From: Tellurirhabdus bombi
Lineage (GTDB): Bacteria; Bacteroidota; Bacteroidia; Cytophagales; Spirosomataceae
Assembly: GCF_021484805.1 (NCBI RefSeq)
Contig: NZ_CP090557.1
Coordinates: forward strand, 794,501-858,500
Reading direction: 5' to 3'
Length of the DNA stretch: 64,000 nt
In this document: positions 37,002 to 44,620 of the stretch, one piece after another
Layout: each line of letters opens with the position of its first letter
Numbering within the stretch: the stretch's first letter is position 1
The notes under the pieces: model-generated
What the model was told of the DNA's origin: nothing
Databases searched by the model: none
What the model saw: only the letters and a program-made list of their open reading frames with translations
Made by a program: the position numbers and the translations under genes

Positions 37002-38642
37002 ATGAAAAAGATATATAGTCAACTCGTCGCCTTTCTGCTGCTAACGTCGCTGCTATCCTGCAAGGAGGATTTTCTGACGTTTCCTTACACGGACGGCAAT
37101 ATTCGTAACGAAAGCGAAATCTGGACCTCCGACCGCAACACGCGGGGTTTTATCAGCAACGCTTATTTCGGTATTCTCAACCGCTATAACCTGGACGGCA
37201 ACGGCTCGCTCCTGGCCCAGGCCAGCGACGAGGCGGTGAACTCTAACCTGAGTTCGAACATCAATATTTTTAATAACGATACGTGGAGTTCGCTGCGCAC
37301 CAATGACGATCAGTACAACAACATGTACAATTACATTCGGCGCACGAACATCTTTCTGGAGAACTCGCTGGGCAGTGGCGTAACACCCGCCTCCGACATT
37401 CCCGGTTTGCGGGGTGAGGCGTATTTTTTACGCGCTCTCTACCATTTTGAGTTGATGAAACGATACGGCCCGATTGTGGTTGTAACGCGCTCGTTCACTA
37501 TTGACCAGGACCTGGATTTGCCCAGAAATACCCTGGACGAAGTCGTAGCGCAGATTGTTACCGATTGCGATTCGGCAGCGGCGGTGCTGACACCGGCCAT
37601 TGTCGACCAGGCGTCGGGCGATAAAGGGCGGGCTACCCAAACCGCCGCGCTGGCGCTCAAAGCCCGCACGCTGCTGTATGCCGCCAGTCCGCTGAACAAT
37701 CCGACCGGCGATGCCACCAAATGGCAGCGGGCCGCTGATGCCGCCAAAGCCATCATCGACTTGAAAAAGCACTCGCTCCTGACCCAGGCGCAGCTTCCGA
37801 ACCTCTGGAATTATGGCAGTCAGGCGTATAATGCTGAGGTTATTTTTGCCAGCCAGTCGGACAACAACAACACGCTGGAGCTGAACAACGCGCCCATCAG
37901 CTACGACGGGGCGCGGGGCCGCACCAACCCGACGCAGGAGCTAGTTGATGCCTTCGACGTGCGCTCAACAGGCAAGCCCATCACCGACGCAACATCGGGT
38001 TATAATCCGGCGAATCCGTACAACGACCGCGACCCCCGCCTGAACCTGTTCATTATCACCAACAACACGAACTTCAAAGGAAAACCCGTTGAGACCTTCG
38101 AAGGAGGAAAAGATAACGTGCCCATCAACGTCAATAACACCAAGACGGGTTATTACATGCGGAAATTCATGAGCGAAGGCGCTTTCTGGGGCGTTGGGAC
38201 GGCGGTGAACGTGCGGCGGCCCTGGGTGCTGTTCCGGTATGCCGAAGTGCTGCTGAATTACGCCGAGGCGCTGAATGAAGCGCAGGGTCCCGTTGCCGAC
38301 GTGTATACCTTTGTCAATCAGGTGCGCGCGCGGGTAACCATGCCCGCCCTCCCTGCCGGACTCACCAAAGACCAGATGCGGGAGCGGATTCAGAAAGAAC
38401 GCCAGGTCGAGCTTTGCTTCGAAGACCACCGCTTTTTTGATGTTCGCCGCTGGAAAAAAGGCGAGCAGCTTTTCAACCGGCCTGTGTCGGGAATGCGGAT
38501 TACAAAAAATGGCACGGCCTTGACGTATCAGCGCTTCCAGGTAGAAAACCGCATTTTCAACGAAAAAATGTACCGTTTTCCAATTCCGCAAACCGAGCTA
38601 AACAAAGCCCCGAAAAACCTGCGGCAGAATCCAGGCTGGTAA
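37002..38642 (+). CDS. SusD/RagB-family lipoprotein (pair 2)
   Basis: The 546-residue lipoprotein has a signal peptide with lipobox (LTSLLSC, Cys20) and the SusD fold. FRYAEVLLNYAEALNEAQG lies near residue 410 and the C-terminus is LNKAPKNLRQNPGW. It starts 9 bp after its SusC partner and is probably translationally coupled to it. A terminator follows 70 bp downstream, closing the FecI/FecR locus. The substrate is unknown. Confidence 0.93.
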   Translation: MKKIYSQLVAFLLLTSLLSCKEDFLTFPYTDGNIRNESEIWTSDRNTRGFISNAYFGILNRYNLDGNGSLLAQASDEAVNSNLSSNINIFNNDTWSSLRTNDDQYNNMYNYIRRTNIFLENSLGSGVTPASDIPGLRGEAYFLRALYHFELMKRYGPIVVVTRSFTIDQDLDLPRNTLDEVVAQIVTDCDSAAAVLTPAIVDQASGDKGRATQTAALALKARTLLYAASPLNNPTGDATKWQRAADAAKAIIDLKKHSLLTQAQLPNLWNYGSQAYNAEVIFASQSDNNNTLELNNAPISYDGARGRTNPTQELVDAFDVRSTGKPITDATSGYNPANPYNDRDPRLNLFIITNNTNFKGKPVETFEGGKDNVPINVNNTKTGYYMRKFMSEGAFWGVGTAVNVRRPWVLFRYAEVLLNYAEALNEAQGPVADVYTFVNQVRARVTMPALPAGLTKDQMRERIQKERQVELCFEDHRFFDVRRWKKGEQLFNRPVSGMRITKNGTALTYQRFQVENRIFNEKMYRFPIPQTELNKAPKNLRQNPGW

Positions 38643-38714
38643 AAACCAGGTTATCTAAACAGGATTTTCCCGAGACAAAATCGCTGTTTTATTTATTTCG
38701 ATAAAGTTACCAAG

Positions 38715-38759
38715 AACGGTTAGGTAATCCAGCAAAACGGACAGCCTAGCCGTTTTTTT
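38715..38759 (+). terminator. Rho-independent terminator of the double SusC/SusD operon
   Basis: AACGGTTAGG (38715-38724) pairs with CCTAGCCGTT (38745-38754), nine Watson-Crick pairs and one G-U, around a 20-nt loop. The T run continues through 38759. Confidence 0.75.
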
Positions 38760-38856
38760 GTAGCCTTCCCCGCGTAAGCGCCTACAAATCAACCTATACG
38801 CTTTGAAAAGTAATGGATTTTCAGCATATTTGATTTGAATCACCCTCCCTTACCTG

Positions 38857-40164
38857 ATGCGGTTATTTGTTCGACATTCTACCGATGAAGCGTTAATTGA
38901 AGGCATTCGGCACGGGGGAACCCGGCGACGATTCTGCGAAGATCGCCTTTATCAAAAGTATGTTTACTTCATCCATGGAGGTGTCCTTAGGCATCAACTC
39001 TCCGAAGACGATTCTGCCAGCGCTTACGCCGATGCCATCCTGACTGTTATTGAAAAAACCTGCGGCGGCAGCTTCGCTGGAAGTTCGGAGCTAAAAACGG
39101 ACCTTTATCGGACTTTTGCGAACAAATGCACGGACCTCCTCCACCAAAGAACAACCAGTCAATCTGGCTTTCATCAAGAGGATTTACGGAATGATCTTCT
39201 CTTGCCCTTACCCGACGAAGCGCGGGCGGTAGTGCATCAGTTTATGGCTCGGCAGGAGGTTGATATACTCAAAACCAGACTCTACCGAATGAGCGAAAAA
39301 TGCCGGGATCAACTACTGATCTGGGGCGAAGGCATCTCGGATGACGAAATCGCGCAACAAATGAATTACAAGACGGCGGCGCTGGCTAAAACGAGTCGTT
39401 TGCAGTGTTTAGCCCAGCTAGGCACGGCTGATAAAACGGAACCAACCAACGATCTGGCAACCATTGACGACTATTTTGCGGATCATTTGTCAGTAGCAGA
39501 ACGGGCCCGTTTGGAAACCAGACTGCAAGCAGACCCGATCCTGGCGGAAAAGGCAGCTTTCTACGTTCAGGTTCGGCAAATCGCCCGAAGCGAAGCCCGC
39601 GCCCGTCGGCTGGCCGAATTGGATGAATTGCGTCCCCGGTCTCGCAAGCGGCAGCTCCCCATCGGGATTTACGCCTCGGCTATTGCCTGTCTGTTCTTGC
39701 TGGCGAGTTTGGGACAATGGCTTTCCCTACGAAAAACAACCACCGCAGAGGCGCTGGCAAACCAGTTTATTGAGCAGCATTTTGACAAACTTTCCAACAC
39801 GCTGGCTGTCCAGTCTGATAGCATTCAGACCGGGATTCGCTTTTTCAGTGCAGGGAAATTCACCGAAGCCGAACGCATTTTCTCCAATCTTCTGGAACAG
39901 GCTCCTGACGATGAAAACCTGCTGAAACTTGGTGGCCTTGTTTCCCTCCGGGCGGGCAATCATGCCCAAGCCATTGCCTGCTTCGACCGCCTCGGCCAGC
40001 GGTCTGACTCGTTTGCCAATCAGGAAATCTTTTACGAAGCCATTACGTACTTGAAACAGGGGCAACCGAATACTAAAAACACGGCCAAAGAATTGCTTCA
40101 GCGGGTTATTCAGGAGAATTTGGAGGGTAAAGACGAAGCCGAGCGGTTGCTTAGAAAACTGTAG
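38857..40164 (+). CDS. Fused sigma-factor-like / anti-sigma-like / transmembrane / TPR protein
   Basis: This single 435-residue frame joins parts normally made as separate proteins. Residues about 1-190 resemble an ECF sigma factor, with a degenerate region 2 and a region 4 containing CRDQLLIWGEGISDDEIAQQMN and YKTAALAKTSRLQCLAQL. After a short linker, residues 199-250 (TIDDYFADHLSVAERARLET) look like the cytoplasmic start of a Bacteroidota anti-sigma/TPR protein. One membrane helix follows (269-288), then a periplasmic part with TPR-like helices (about 315-420, FFSAGKFTEAERIFSNLLEQ). If real, the sigma domain is permanently tethered to its own anti-sigma anchor. A recent gene fusion or a sequencing frameshift must be considered: a TGA lies one frame away at 39429-39431. 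It stands alone after the SusC/SusD operon. Confidence 0.72.
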   Translation: MRLFVRHSTDEALIEGIRHGGTRRRFCEDRLYQKYVYFIHGGVLRHQLSEDDSASAYADAILTVIEKTCGGSFAGSSELKTDLYRTFANKCTDLLHQRTTSQSGFHQEDLRNDLLLPLPDEARAVVHQFMARQEVDILKTRLYRMSEKCRDQLLIWGEGISDDEIAQQMNYKTAALAKTSRLQCLAQLGTADKTEPTNDLATIDDYFADHLSVAERARLETRLQADPILAEKAAFYVQVRQIARSEARARRLAELDELRPRSRKRQLPIGIYASAIACLFLLASLGQWLSLRKTTTAEALANQFIEQHFDKLSNTLAVQSDSIQTGIRFFSAGKFTEAERIFSNLLEQAPDDENLLKLGGLVSLRAGNHAQAIACFDRLGQRSDSFANQEIFYEAITYLKQGQPNTKNTAKELLQRVIQENLEGKDEAERLLRKL

Positions 40165-40374
40165 ATTCATTCTTTCTCTTTCAGGGCGAAAACGTGGGTT
40201 TCTTTTCGACATTTGTATCTGCTTTCCAGTCGTTTTCTGGCTGTTGGGCCACGCCGTAGGGGTAAAACTCAAATCAATTGTCTTCCCGATGTAGCTACGC
40301 GGCTCAACGATGTAACTGATTAATTTTTACTTATTTTATCAACCATTCCTTAACCAACTTATGCTTTTGCAATC

Positions 40375-41571
40375 ATGCAAGCTACTATTCCTTCAACCTT
40401 TTCACCGGCCGTAAGCAGTACCCGCATTCCCACCTACATTTACGCCGTCGTTTTTTCGTCTCTCTGCATTGTTTGGGGGTTGCTTTGGGACATTATGTGG
40501 CACATTAGCATTGGCCGCGATGGACTTTTTGCGCCGCCGCATTTGCTGATGTACGTAGGTGCCGTAGTTGCTGGGCTGTTTTCCGGGTTCAAAATTCTCC
40601 AGTTAACTTTTCAGAAAAACCACCCGGGCCGGGCTGAGTCGGTAAAATTCTGGGGCTTTTTTCACGGCTCGCTGGGGGCCTTGTATTGCGTATGGGGCGC
40701 CCTGGCCATGCTGACTTCCGCGCCTTTCGACGACTGGTGGCACAACACCTACGGCCTTGATGTCCAGATTCTAACGCCTCCGCACACGATCCTGCTGGTC
40801 GGTATGATGATTGTGCAATTTGGGGCGATGATTGGTGTCCTGGCACTGCAAAACCGGTCTGTCAAATCTAGTGAACTCGTAACCTCAGGCGAAGCACAGC
40901 AACTGCGCTGGTTATTTGCCATTGCGGCGGGGCTGCTCCTGAGCATCCTGTACATCATGCTTTCCGAAAAAATGGGTGCCTGGGCTTCACACCATTCATC
41001 GGCTTACATCACGATGGGTATTGCTTTTCCGTTTTATTTGCTGGCGGTCGGACGGGCGTCCATGCTGCGATACCCGATTACCATTACGGCGGCGGTTTAC
41101 ATGCTGACCTTACTAGCTCCCAATTGGATTCTGCCTCTTTTTCCCGCTACTCCCCGACTAGGCCCCGTGCTGAACCCAATCACGACCTATCAAGCTTTCG
41201 CCTTTCCGCTGCTGCTGGTGATTCCGGCGTTTTTTCTGGATAAACTAATGCACCGCTTCGACGGCAAACTCAACGACTGGCTTCTGGCGGCTTTGGTAGC
41301 CATCGTTTTCATCGGGATTGCAGTAGCAGTTCAATGGCCTTTCGGCGGTTTCCTGAAAGAATCTCCCTACGCCCGAAACTGGTTCTTCTTTGCCGATGCC
41401 CTTCCTTACGACAACAATCCAGCTTCAAAATACCGCTATCACTTCCACCCCTACTGGCTCGAAAGTACGGCCAGCTTTCTGCAAGGTATCGGCATTGCCC
41501 TGGTATCGGCTTTTTTGTCGGCGCGGATTGGTCTGGCTTGGGGTTCCTGGATGAAACGAGTACAACGCTAA
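40375..41571 (+). CDS. Polytopic membrane protein with two Asp/His/His motifs (putative metal site)
   Basis: I do not recognise a named family. The 398-residue protein has about nine or ten hydrophobic helices and no cleavable signal. Two related segments occur: WDIMWH...APPH with Asp39, His43, His56, and FDDWWH...TPPH with Asp119/Asp120, His123, His137. Each sits at the end of one membrane helix and the start of the next, so Asp and His side chains could face each other near the membrane surface. Asp39-x3-His43-x12-His56 has the same spacing as the PmoC metal ligands of particulate methane monooxygenase (D156, H160, H173). Further His pairs are His206/207 and His356/358. The next gene (13 bp on) encodes a His-rich partner. 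Metal binding is inferred; function unknown. Confidence 0.7.
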   Translation: MQATIPSTFSPAVSSTRIPTYIYAVVFSSLCIVWGLLWDIMWHISIGRDGLFAPPHLLMYVGAVVAGLFSGFKILQLTFQKNHPGRAESVKFWGFFHGSLGALYCVWGALAMLTSAPFDDWWHNTYGLDVQILTPPHTILLVGMMIVQFGAMIGVLALQNRSVKSSELVTSGEAQQLRWLFAIAAGLLLSILYIMLSEKMGAWASHHSSAYITMGIAFPFYLLAVGRASMLRYPITITAAVYMLTLLAPNWILPLFPATPRLGPVLNPITTYQAFAFPLLLVIPAFFLDKLMHRFDGKLNDWLLAALVAIVFIGIAVAVQWPFGGFLKESPYARNWFFFADALPYDNNPASKYRYHFHPYWLESTASFLQGIGIALVSAFLSARIGLAWGSWMKRVQR

Positions 41572-41584
41572 CGAACGTATTTTC

Positions 41585-43270
41585 ATGAAAAATCAATTAA
41601 TAAGCAAGACGAATACCATTCGGTTTTTGCTTGGTCTACTCTTCGTTTTAGCGTATTCCCGACCCGCTACGGCCCACGTCGGTAGTCCGGGGGTCATTGT
41701 CCAGAAGCAGGCCGGAAAGTATCAGGTAATGGTCAGTGTTGAACCACCCGATGTGGTACCGGGAACGGCCAAAATCACCGTTTTTGTCGAACAGGGCAAA
41801 GCAACCAGCATTCAGGCCAGACCCATTTATTTCCTCTCTGGCGATGAAGGAGCACCCATTCACGATGAACTGAAAGCCCTGGCGGGAAACCGTTTTGAGG
41901 GCGAAGTCTGGCTAATGGACAGCGGTTCCTCCAGCGTTGAACTGCAACTGGATGGCCCCGATGGCAAGGCGACCCTGGTTGCTCCGCTTATGTCGGTGGC
42001 CACCGCCACGCGCGACATGCCCACCGGCACCGGCACCGGACTGGCCGCCCTCGGCGTTCTTCTGGTGGTGCTGATGATTACGATCATTGGTTCCAGTCTA
42101 TCCGATGGTACGCTTGAACCAGGCCAGTCGATGTCCGCACTGCTTCGTCGGAAACGGTGGCTGGGCATGGGCATCGCCACGGTAGTTATGGGCCTGATTC
42201 TGACGGGCTGGCGTTCGTGGTGGACGAGCACCGCCGACGATTACCGCCAGTATAACCTTTATAAACCACTGCCCATTCAGGCGTCAGCTACACTAGTCGA
42301 TGGACAAACGCGCCTGCGTATTCAACTGGATACCACGGGTTATGGCAAGAGTTGGCAGAAACGTCGATCATTTAGCTTTGTCATCCCCGATCACGGAAAA
42401 TTAATGCACGCTTTTCTGGTTCGTATGCCGGGTTTGGACGCCTTTGCGCACCTGCATCCCGAACGCCGTGACACGGTTCATTTTGAGTCGAACCTGCCGA
42501 ATTTGCCGGGTGGTCGCTACCTGCTGTACGCTGATGTTGTTTACCGCAGTGGTTTTGCAGAAACCCTGACCGATACGGTTGATATTCCGTCCGTGAAGGT
42601 GTCGGCGGCCCAGGCCGCCAAACGCACTCCAACTGATTTGGATGATAGCTGGTCGATTACCGAGCCTATGGGCGTCAAATCGAACGCGGTTGGCACGCCG
42701 CACCTAGATGACGACATGATTTTGTGCGGAAAACCGAGTGCCAGCGCCAAACTGGACGACGGCACCACCATGTTCTGGAACGACAAACCTGCCACGGTCG
42801 AAGCGGGTAAGTTATACACCTTGAAATTTGCCGTAGCCAACGAAAAAGGCTCCCCGGCGGCCCTGGAGCCTTATCTGGGCATGGGCGGCCACGCGGCCAT
42901 CCTGCGCTCTGATGGAACAGTTTACATTCATTTGCATCCCGTAGGAACATACTCGATGGCCGCCGAAGAATCGCTGGTGGGGCGGATTGCCGATACGTCC
43001 CGCATATTCCGCTATCCAGATCCGAAACAATTTCGCGATAGCGTGGACGCGTATGTCACCCACCTGAGCCAGTTACCCGAAGCCGAAAAAAACAAGCAGT
43101 TGCAAACCGCCATGCCCGGTATGAGTCATCCGATGAAGGTGGCCAACATGGTTGAATTTCCGTACGCTTTCCCTCGCTCGGGGCATTACCGCATCTGGGT
43201 GCAGGTCAAACGGAACGGAAAAGTCCTAACCGGCGTATTCGATACGCAGGTGAAAGAAAGTCTGTTGTAA
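41585..43270 (+). CDS. Membrane-anchored His-rich protein with predicted N-terminal histidine after signal cleavage
   Basis: Not assigned to a characterised family. The 561-residue product has a signal peptide whose best cleavage site (SRPATA/HVGSPG) leaves His31 as the first mature residue. An N-terminal beta-rich domain follows (31-145), then two membrane helices (about 152-172 and 192-210) and a large outer C-terminal region. That region repeats one motif: His275...HLHP (289-292) and His436...HLHP (449-452), the pattern of cupredoxin-like or YtkA-like copper domains. Met-rich PGMSHPM (511-517) adds possible ligands. The order N-domain, two helices, C-domain parallels PmoB, but CopC/CopD/YcnJ-like copper handling is an equally fair reading. 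It is probably co-transcribed with the upstream membrane protein. Confidence 0.7.
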   Translation: MKNQLISKTNTIRFLLGLLFVLAYSRPATAHVGSPGVIVQKQAGKYQVMVSVEPPDVVPGTAKITVFVEQGKATSIQARPIYFLSGDEGAPIHDELKALAGNRFEGEVWLMDSGSSSVELQLDGPDGKATLVAPLMSVATATRDMPTGTGTGLAALGVLLVVLMITIIGSSLSDGTLEPGQSMSALLRRKRWLGMGIATVVMGLILTGWRSWWTSTADDYRQYNLYKPLPIQASATLVDGQTRLRIQLDTTGYGKSWQKRRSFSFVIPDHGKLMHAFLVRMPGLDAFAHLHPERRDTVHFESNLPNLPGGRYLLYADVVYRSGFAETLTDTVDIPSVKVSAAQAAKRTPTDLDDSWSITEPMGVKSNAVGTPHLDDDMILCGKPSASAKLDDGTTMFWNDKPATVEAGKLYTLKFAVANEKGSPAALEPYLGMGGHAAILRSDGTVYIHLHPVGTYSMAAEESLVGRIADTSRIFRYPDPKQFRDSVDAYVTHLSQLPEAEKNKQLQTAMPGMSHPMKVANMVEFPYAFPRSGHYRIWVQVKRNGKVLTGVFDTQVKESLL

Positions 43271-43360
43271 AGTAGGATGAATGGGCTAGTTTAGCTGCTT
43301 TGCTTGTTTTTTAGTCGAATGCGCATAATTTAGAGCTTCATTTACCAGGAGTTCTGCTTT

Positions 43361-43759
43361 ATGCGCTTATTTTTTTCTCTTTGTTTATGGATCGGTCTAT
43401 CTCCTGCTTTCGCCCAAACCAAGAAAAATACAGCTCCGTTGGGAGGACAGATCATTTATGAACAATATTGCTTATCCTGCCATCTGGCCGATGGTTCCGG
43501 CGTACCCGGCCTCAATCCACCGCTGAAACAAAGCGACTGGGTAACGGGGGATAAAACGCGACTGATCAATGTCATTCTGAATGGTTTACAGGAAGCAATT
43601 GAAATCAATGGCGAGACGTACGACAACGTGATGCCTGCCCACGATTTCCTATCAGACAAAGAAATTTCTGACGTACTGACGTTTATTCGCAGTAGTTTTA
43701 ACAACAAGGCTGAACCCATAACCGTCGAGGAAGTCAAAAAAGTACGCAGTGCTAAATAA
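43361..43759 (+). CDS. Small periplasmic cytochrome c
   Basis: The 132-residue protein has a signal peptide (1-18, ending in AFA/Q) and a single class I cytochrome c domain. The haem-binding motif is CLSCH (39-43). The likely axial Met is in YDNVMPAHDFLSD (Met about 88). Downstream helix ISDVLTFIRSSF is typical of the c-type fold. It lies 90 bp after the His-rich protein gene and 21 bp before a TIM-barrel gene, all on the plus strand. It could deliver or take electrons from the preceding putative metal protein; this is inference from position. Confidence 0.88.
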   Translation: MRLFFSLCLWIGLSPAFAQTKKNTAPLGGQIIYEQYCLSCHLADGSGVPGLNPPLKQSDWVTGDKTRLINVILNGLQEAIEINGETYDNVMPAHDFLSDKEISDVLTFIRSSFNNKAEPITVEEVKKVRSAK

Positions 43760-43780
43760 CCCAATCAATTACCTAAACTC

Positions 43781-44617
43781 ATGAACCTACGAATTGTACT
43801 TTTTTTATCGTTATTGCTTTCAACGGCGACGTTATGGGCTCAGCCCGCGTCTCCTGTTGGTCTGCAATTGTATAGCTTTCGGGATGCCTTTAAAAAGGAT
43901 GTTCCCGGTACGCTGGCCAAGGTAAAAGCCATGGGTTTTCGGGAGGTAGAAACCGCCGGGAATTACGGCATGCCGTGGCCGGAATACAAAAAATTACTGC
44001 AGCAATATGGTCTGAAAGTCATCTGCACGGGCGCTGATTTCAACGATTTAGAACGCAATGTCCCCAAAGTCCTGGCTCAGGCGAAAGAATTAGACGCCAA
44101 ATACGTCACCTGCACCTGGATTCCGCACAACGAAGATACCTTCACCGCTTACGACGCCCAGCGGGCAGCCGATGTATTCAACACGGCGGGACGCTTACTG
44201 AAAGAAAATGGCATTTCGCTGGTGTATCACCTCCACGGCTACGAGTTCCAGCCCTACAAAGACGGCACCTTCTTCGACTATTTCGTCGAAAATTTCGAGC
44301 CAAAATACGTCAATTTTGAGATGGACGTATTTTGGGTAAAGCATCCCGGTCAGGATCCAACAGCGTTGATCCAGAAGTACCCGAAGCGGTTTCCGCTGGT
44401 GCACCTCAAAGACCGCAAGCCCGGTACGCCCGGCAACAACACCGGCCACGTCGATGTTGAAACGAACGTCACGCTGGGCCAGGGAGACATCGGCATTGCG
44501 GAGTTCATGAAAGCCGCCCGCAAAGCCGGAGTCAAGCATTATTTTATCGAAGACGAATCGTCCCGCGCCCAGGAGCAGGTTCCGGCCAGCGTGGCTTTTC
44601 TACGGAAACAGAAATAA
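43781..44617 (+). CDS. Exported sugar phosphate isomerase/epimerase-like TIM barrel
   Basis: The 278-residue product has a signal peptide (1-20, ending in LWAQ) and an AP-endonuclease-2-type TIM barrel. It opens with VGLQLYSFRDAFKKD and carries likely metal ligands in VETAGNYG, YHLHGYEF, NFEMDVFWV and LVHLKDRKPG, plus a C-terminal FIEDESS. Such exported members are frequent in Bacteroidota and are thought to isomerise or epimerise keto-sugars. It may be the last gene of the 40.4-44.6 kb unit, but could equally belong functionally with the sugar-degrading operon that converges on it 3 bp away. Substrate unknown. Confidence 0.85.
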   Translation: MNLRIVLFLSLLLSTATLWAQPASPVGLQLYSFRDAFKKDVPGTLAKVKAMGFREVETAGNYGMPWPEYKKLLQQYGLKVICTGADFNDLERNVPKVLAQAKELDAKYVTCTWIPHNEDTFTAYDAQRAADVFNTAGRLLKENGISLVYHLHGYEFQPYKDGTFFDYFVENFEPKYVNFEMDVFWVKHPGQDPTALIQKYPKRFPLVHLKDRKPGTPGNNTGHVDVETNVTLGQGDIGIAEFMKAARKAGVKHYFIEDESSRAQEQVPASVAFLRKQK

Positions 44618-44620
44618 GCG

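Noticed and set aside
40375-43759. Calling the cluster a true methane/ammonia-type monooxygenase (PmoCB)
   Set aside because: Only ligand spacing and domain order agree; no PmoA-like subunit is present and sequence similarity is not evident, so the name would overstate the evidence.
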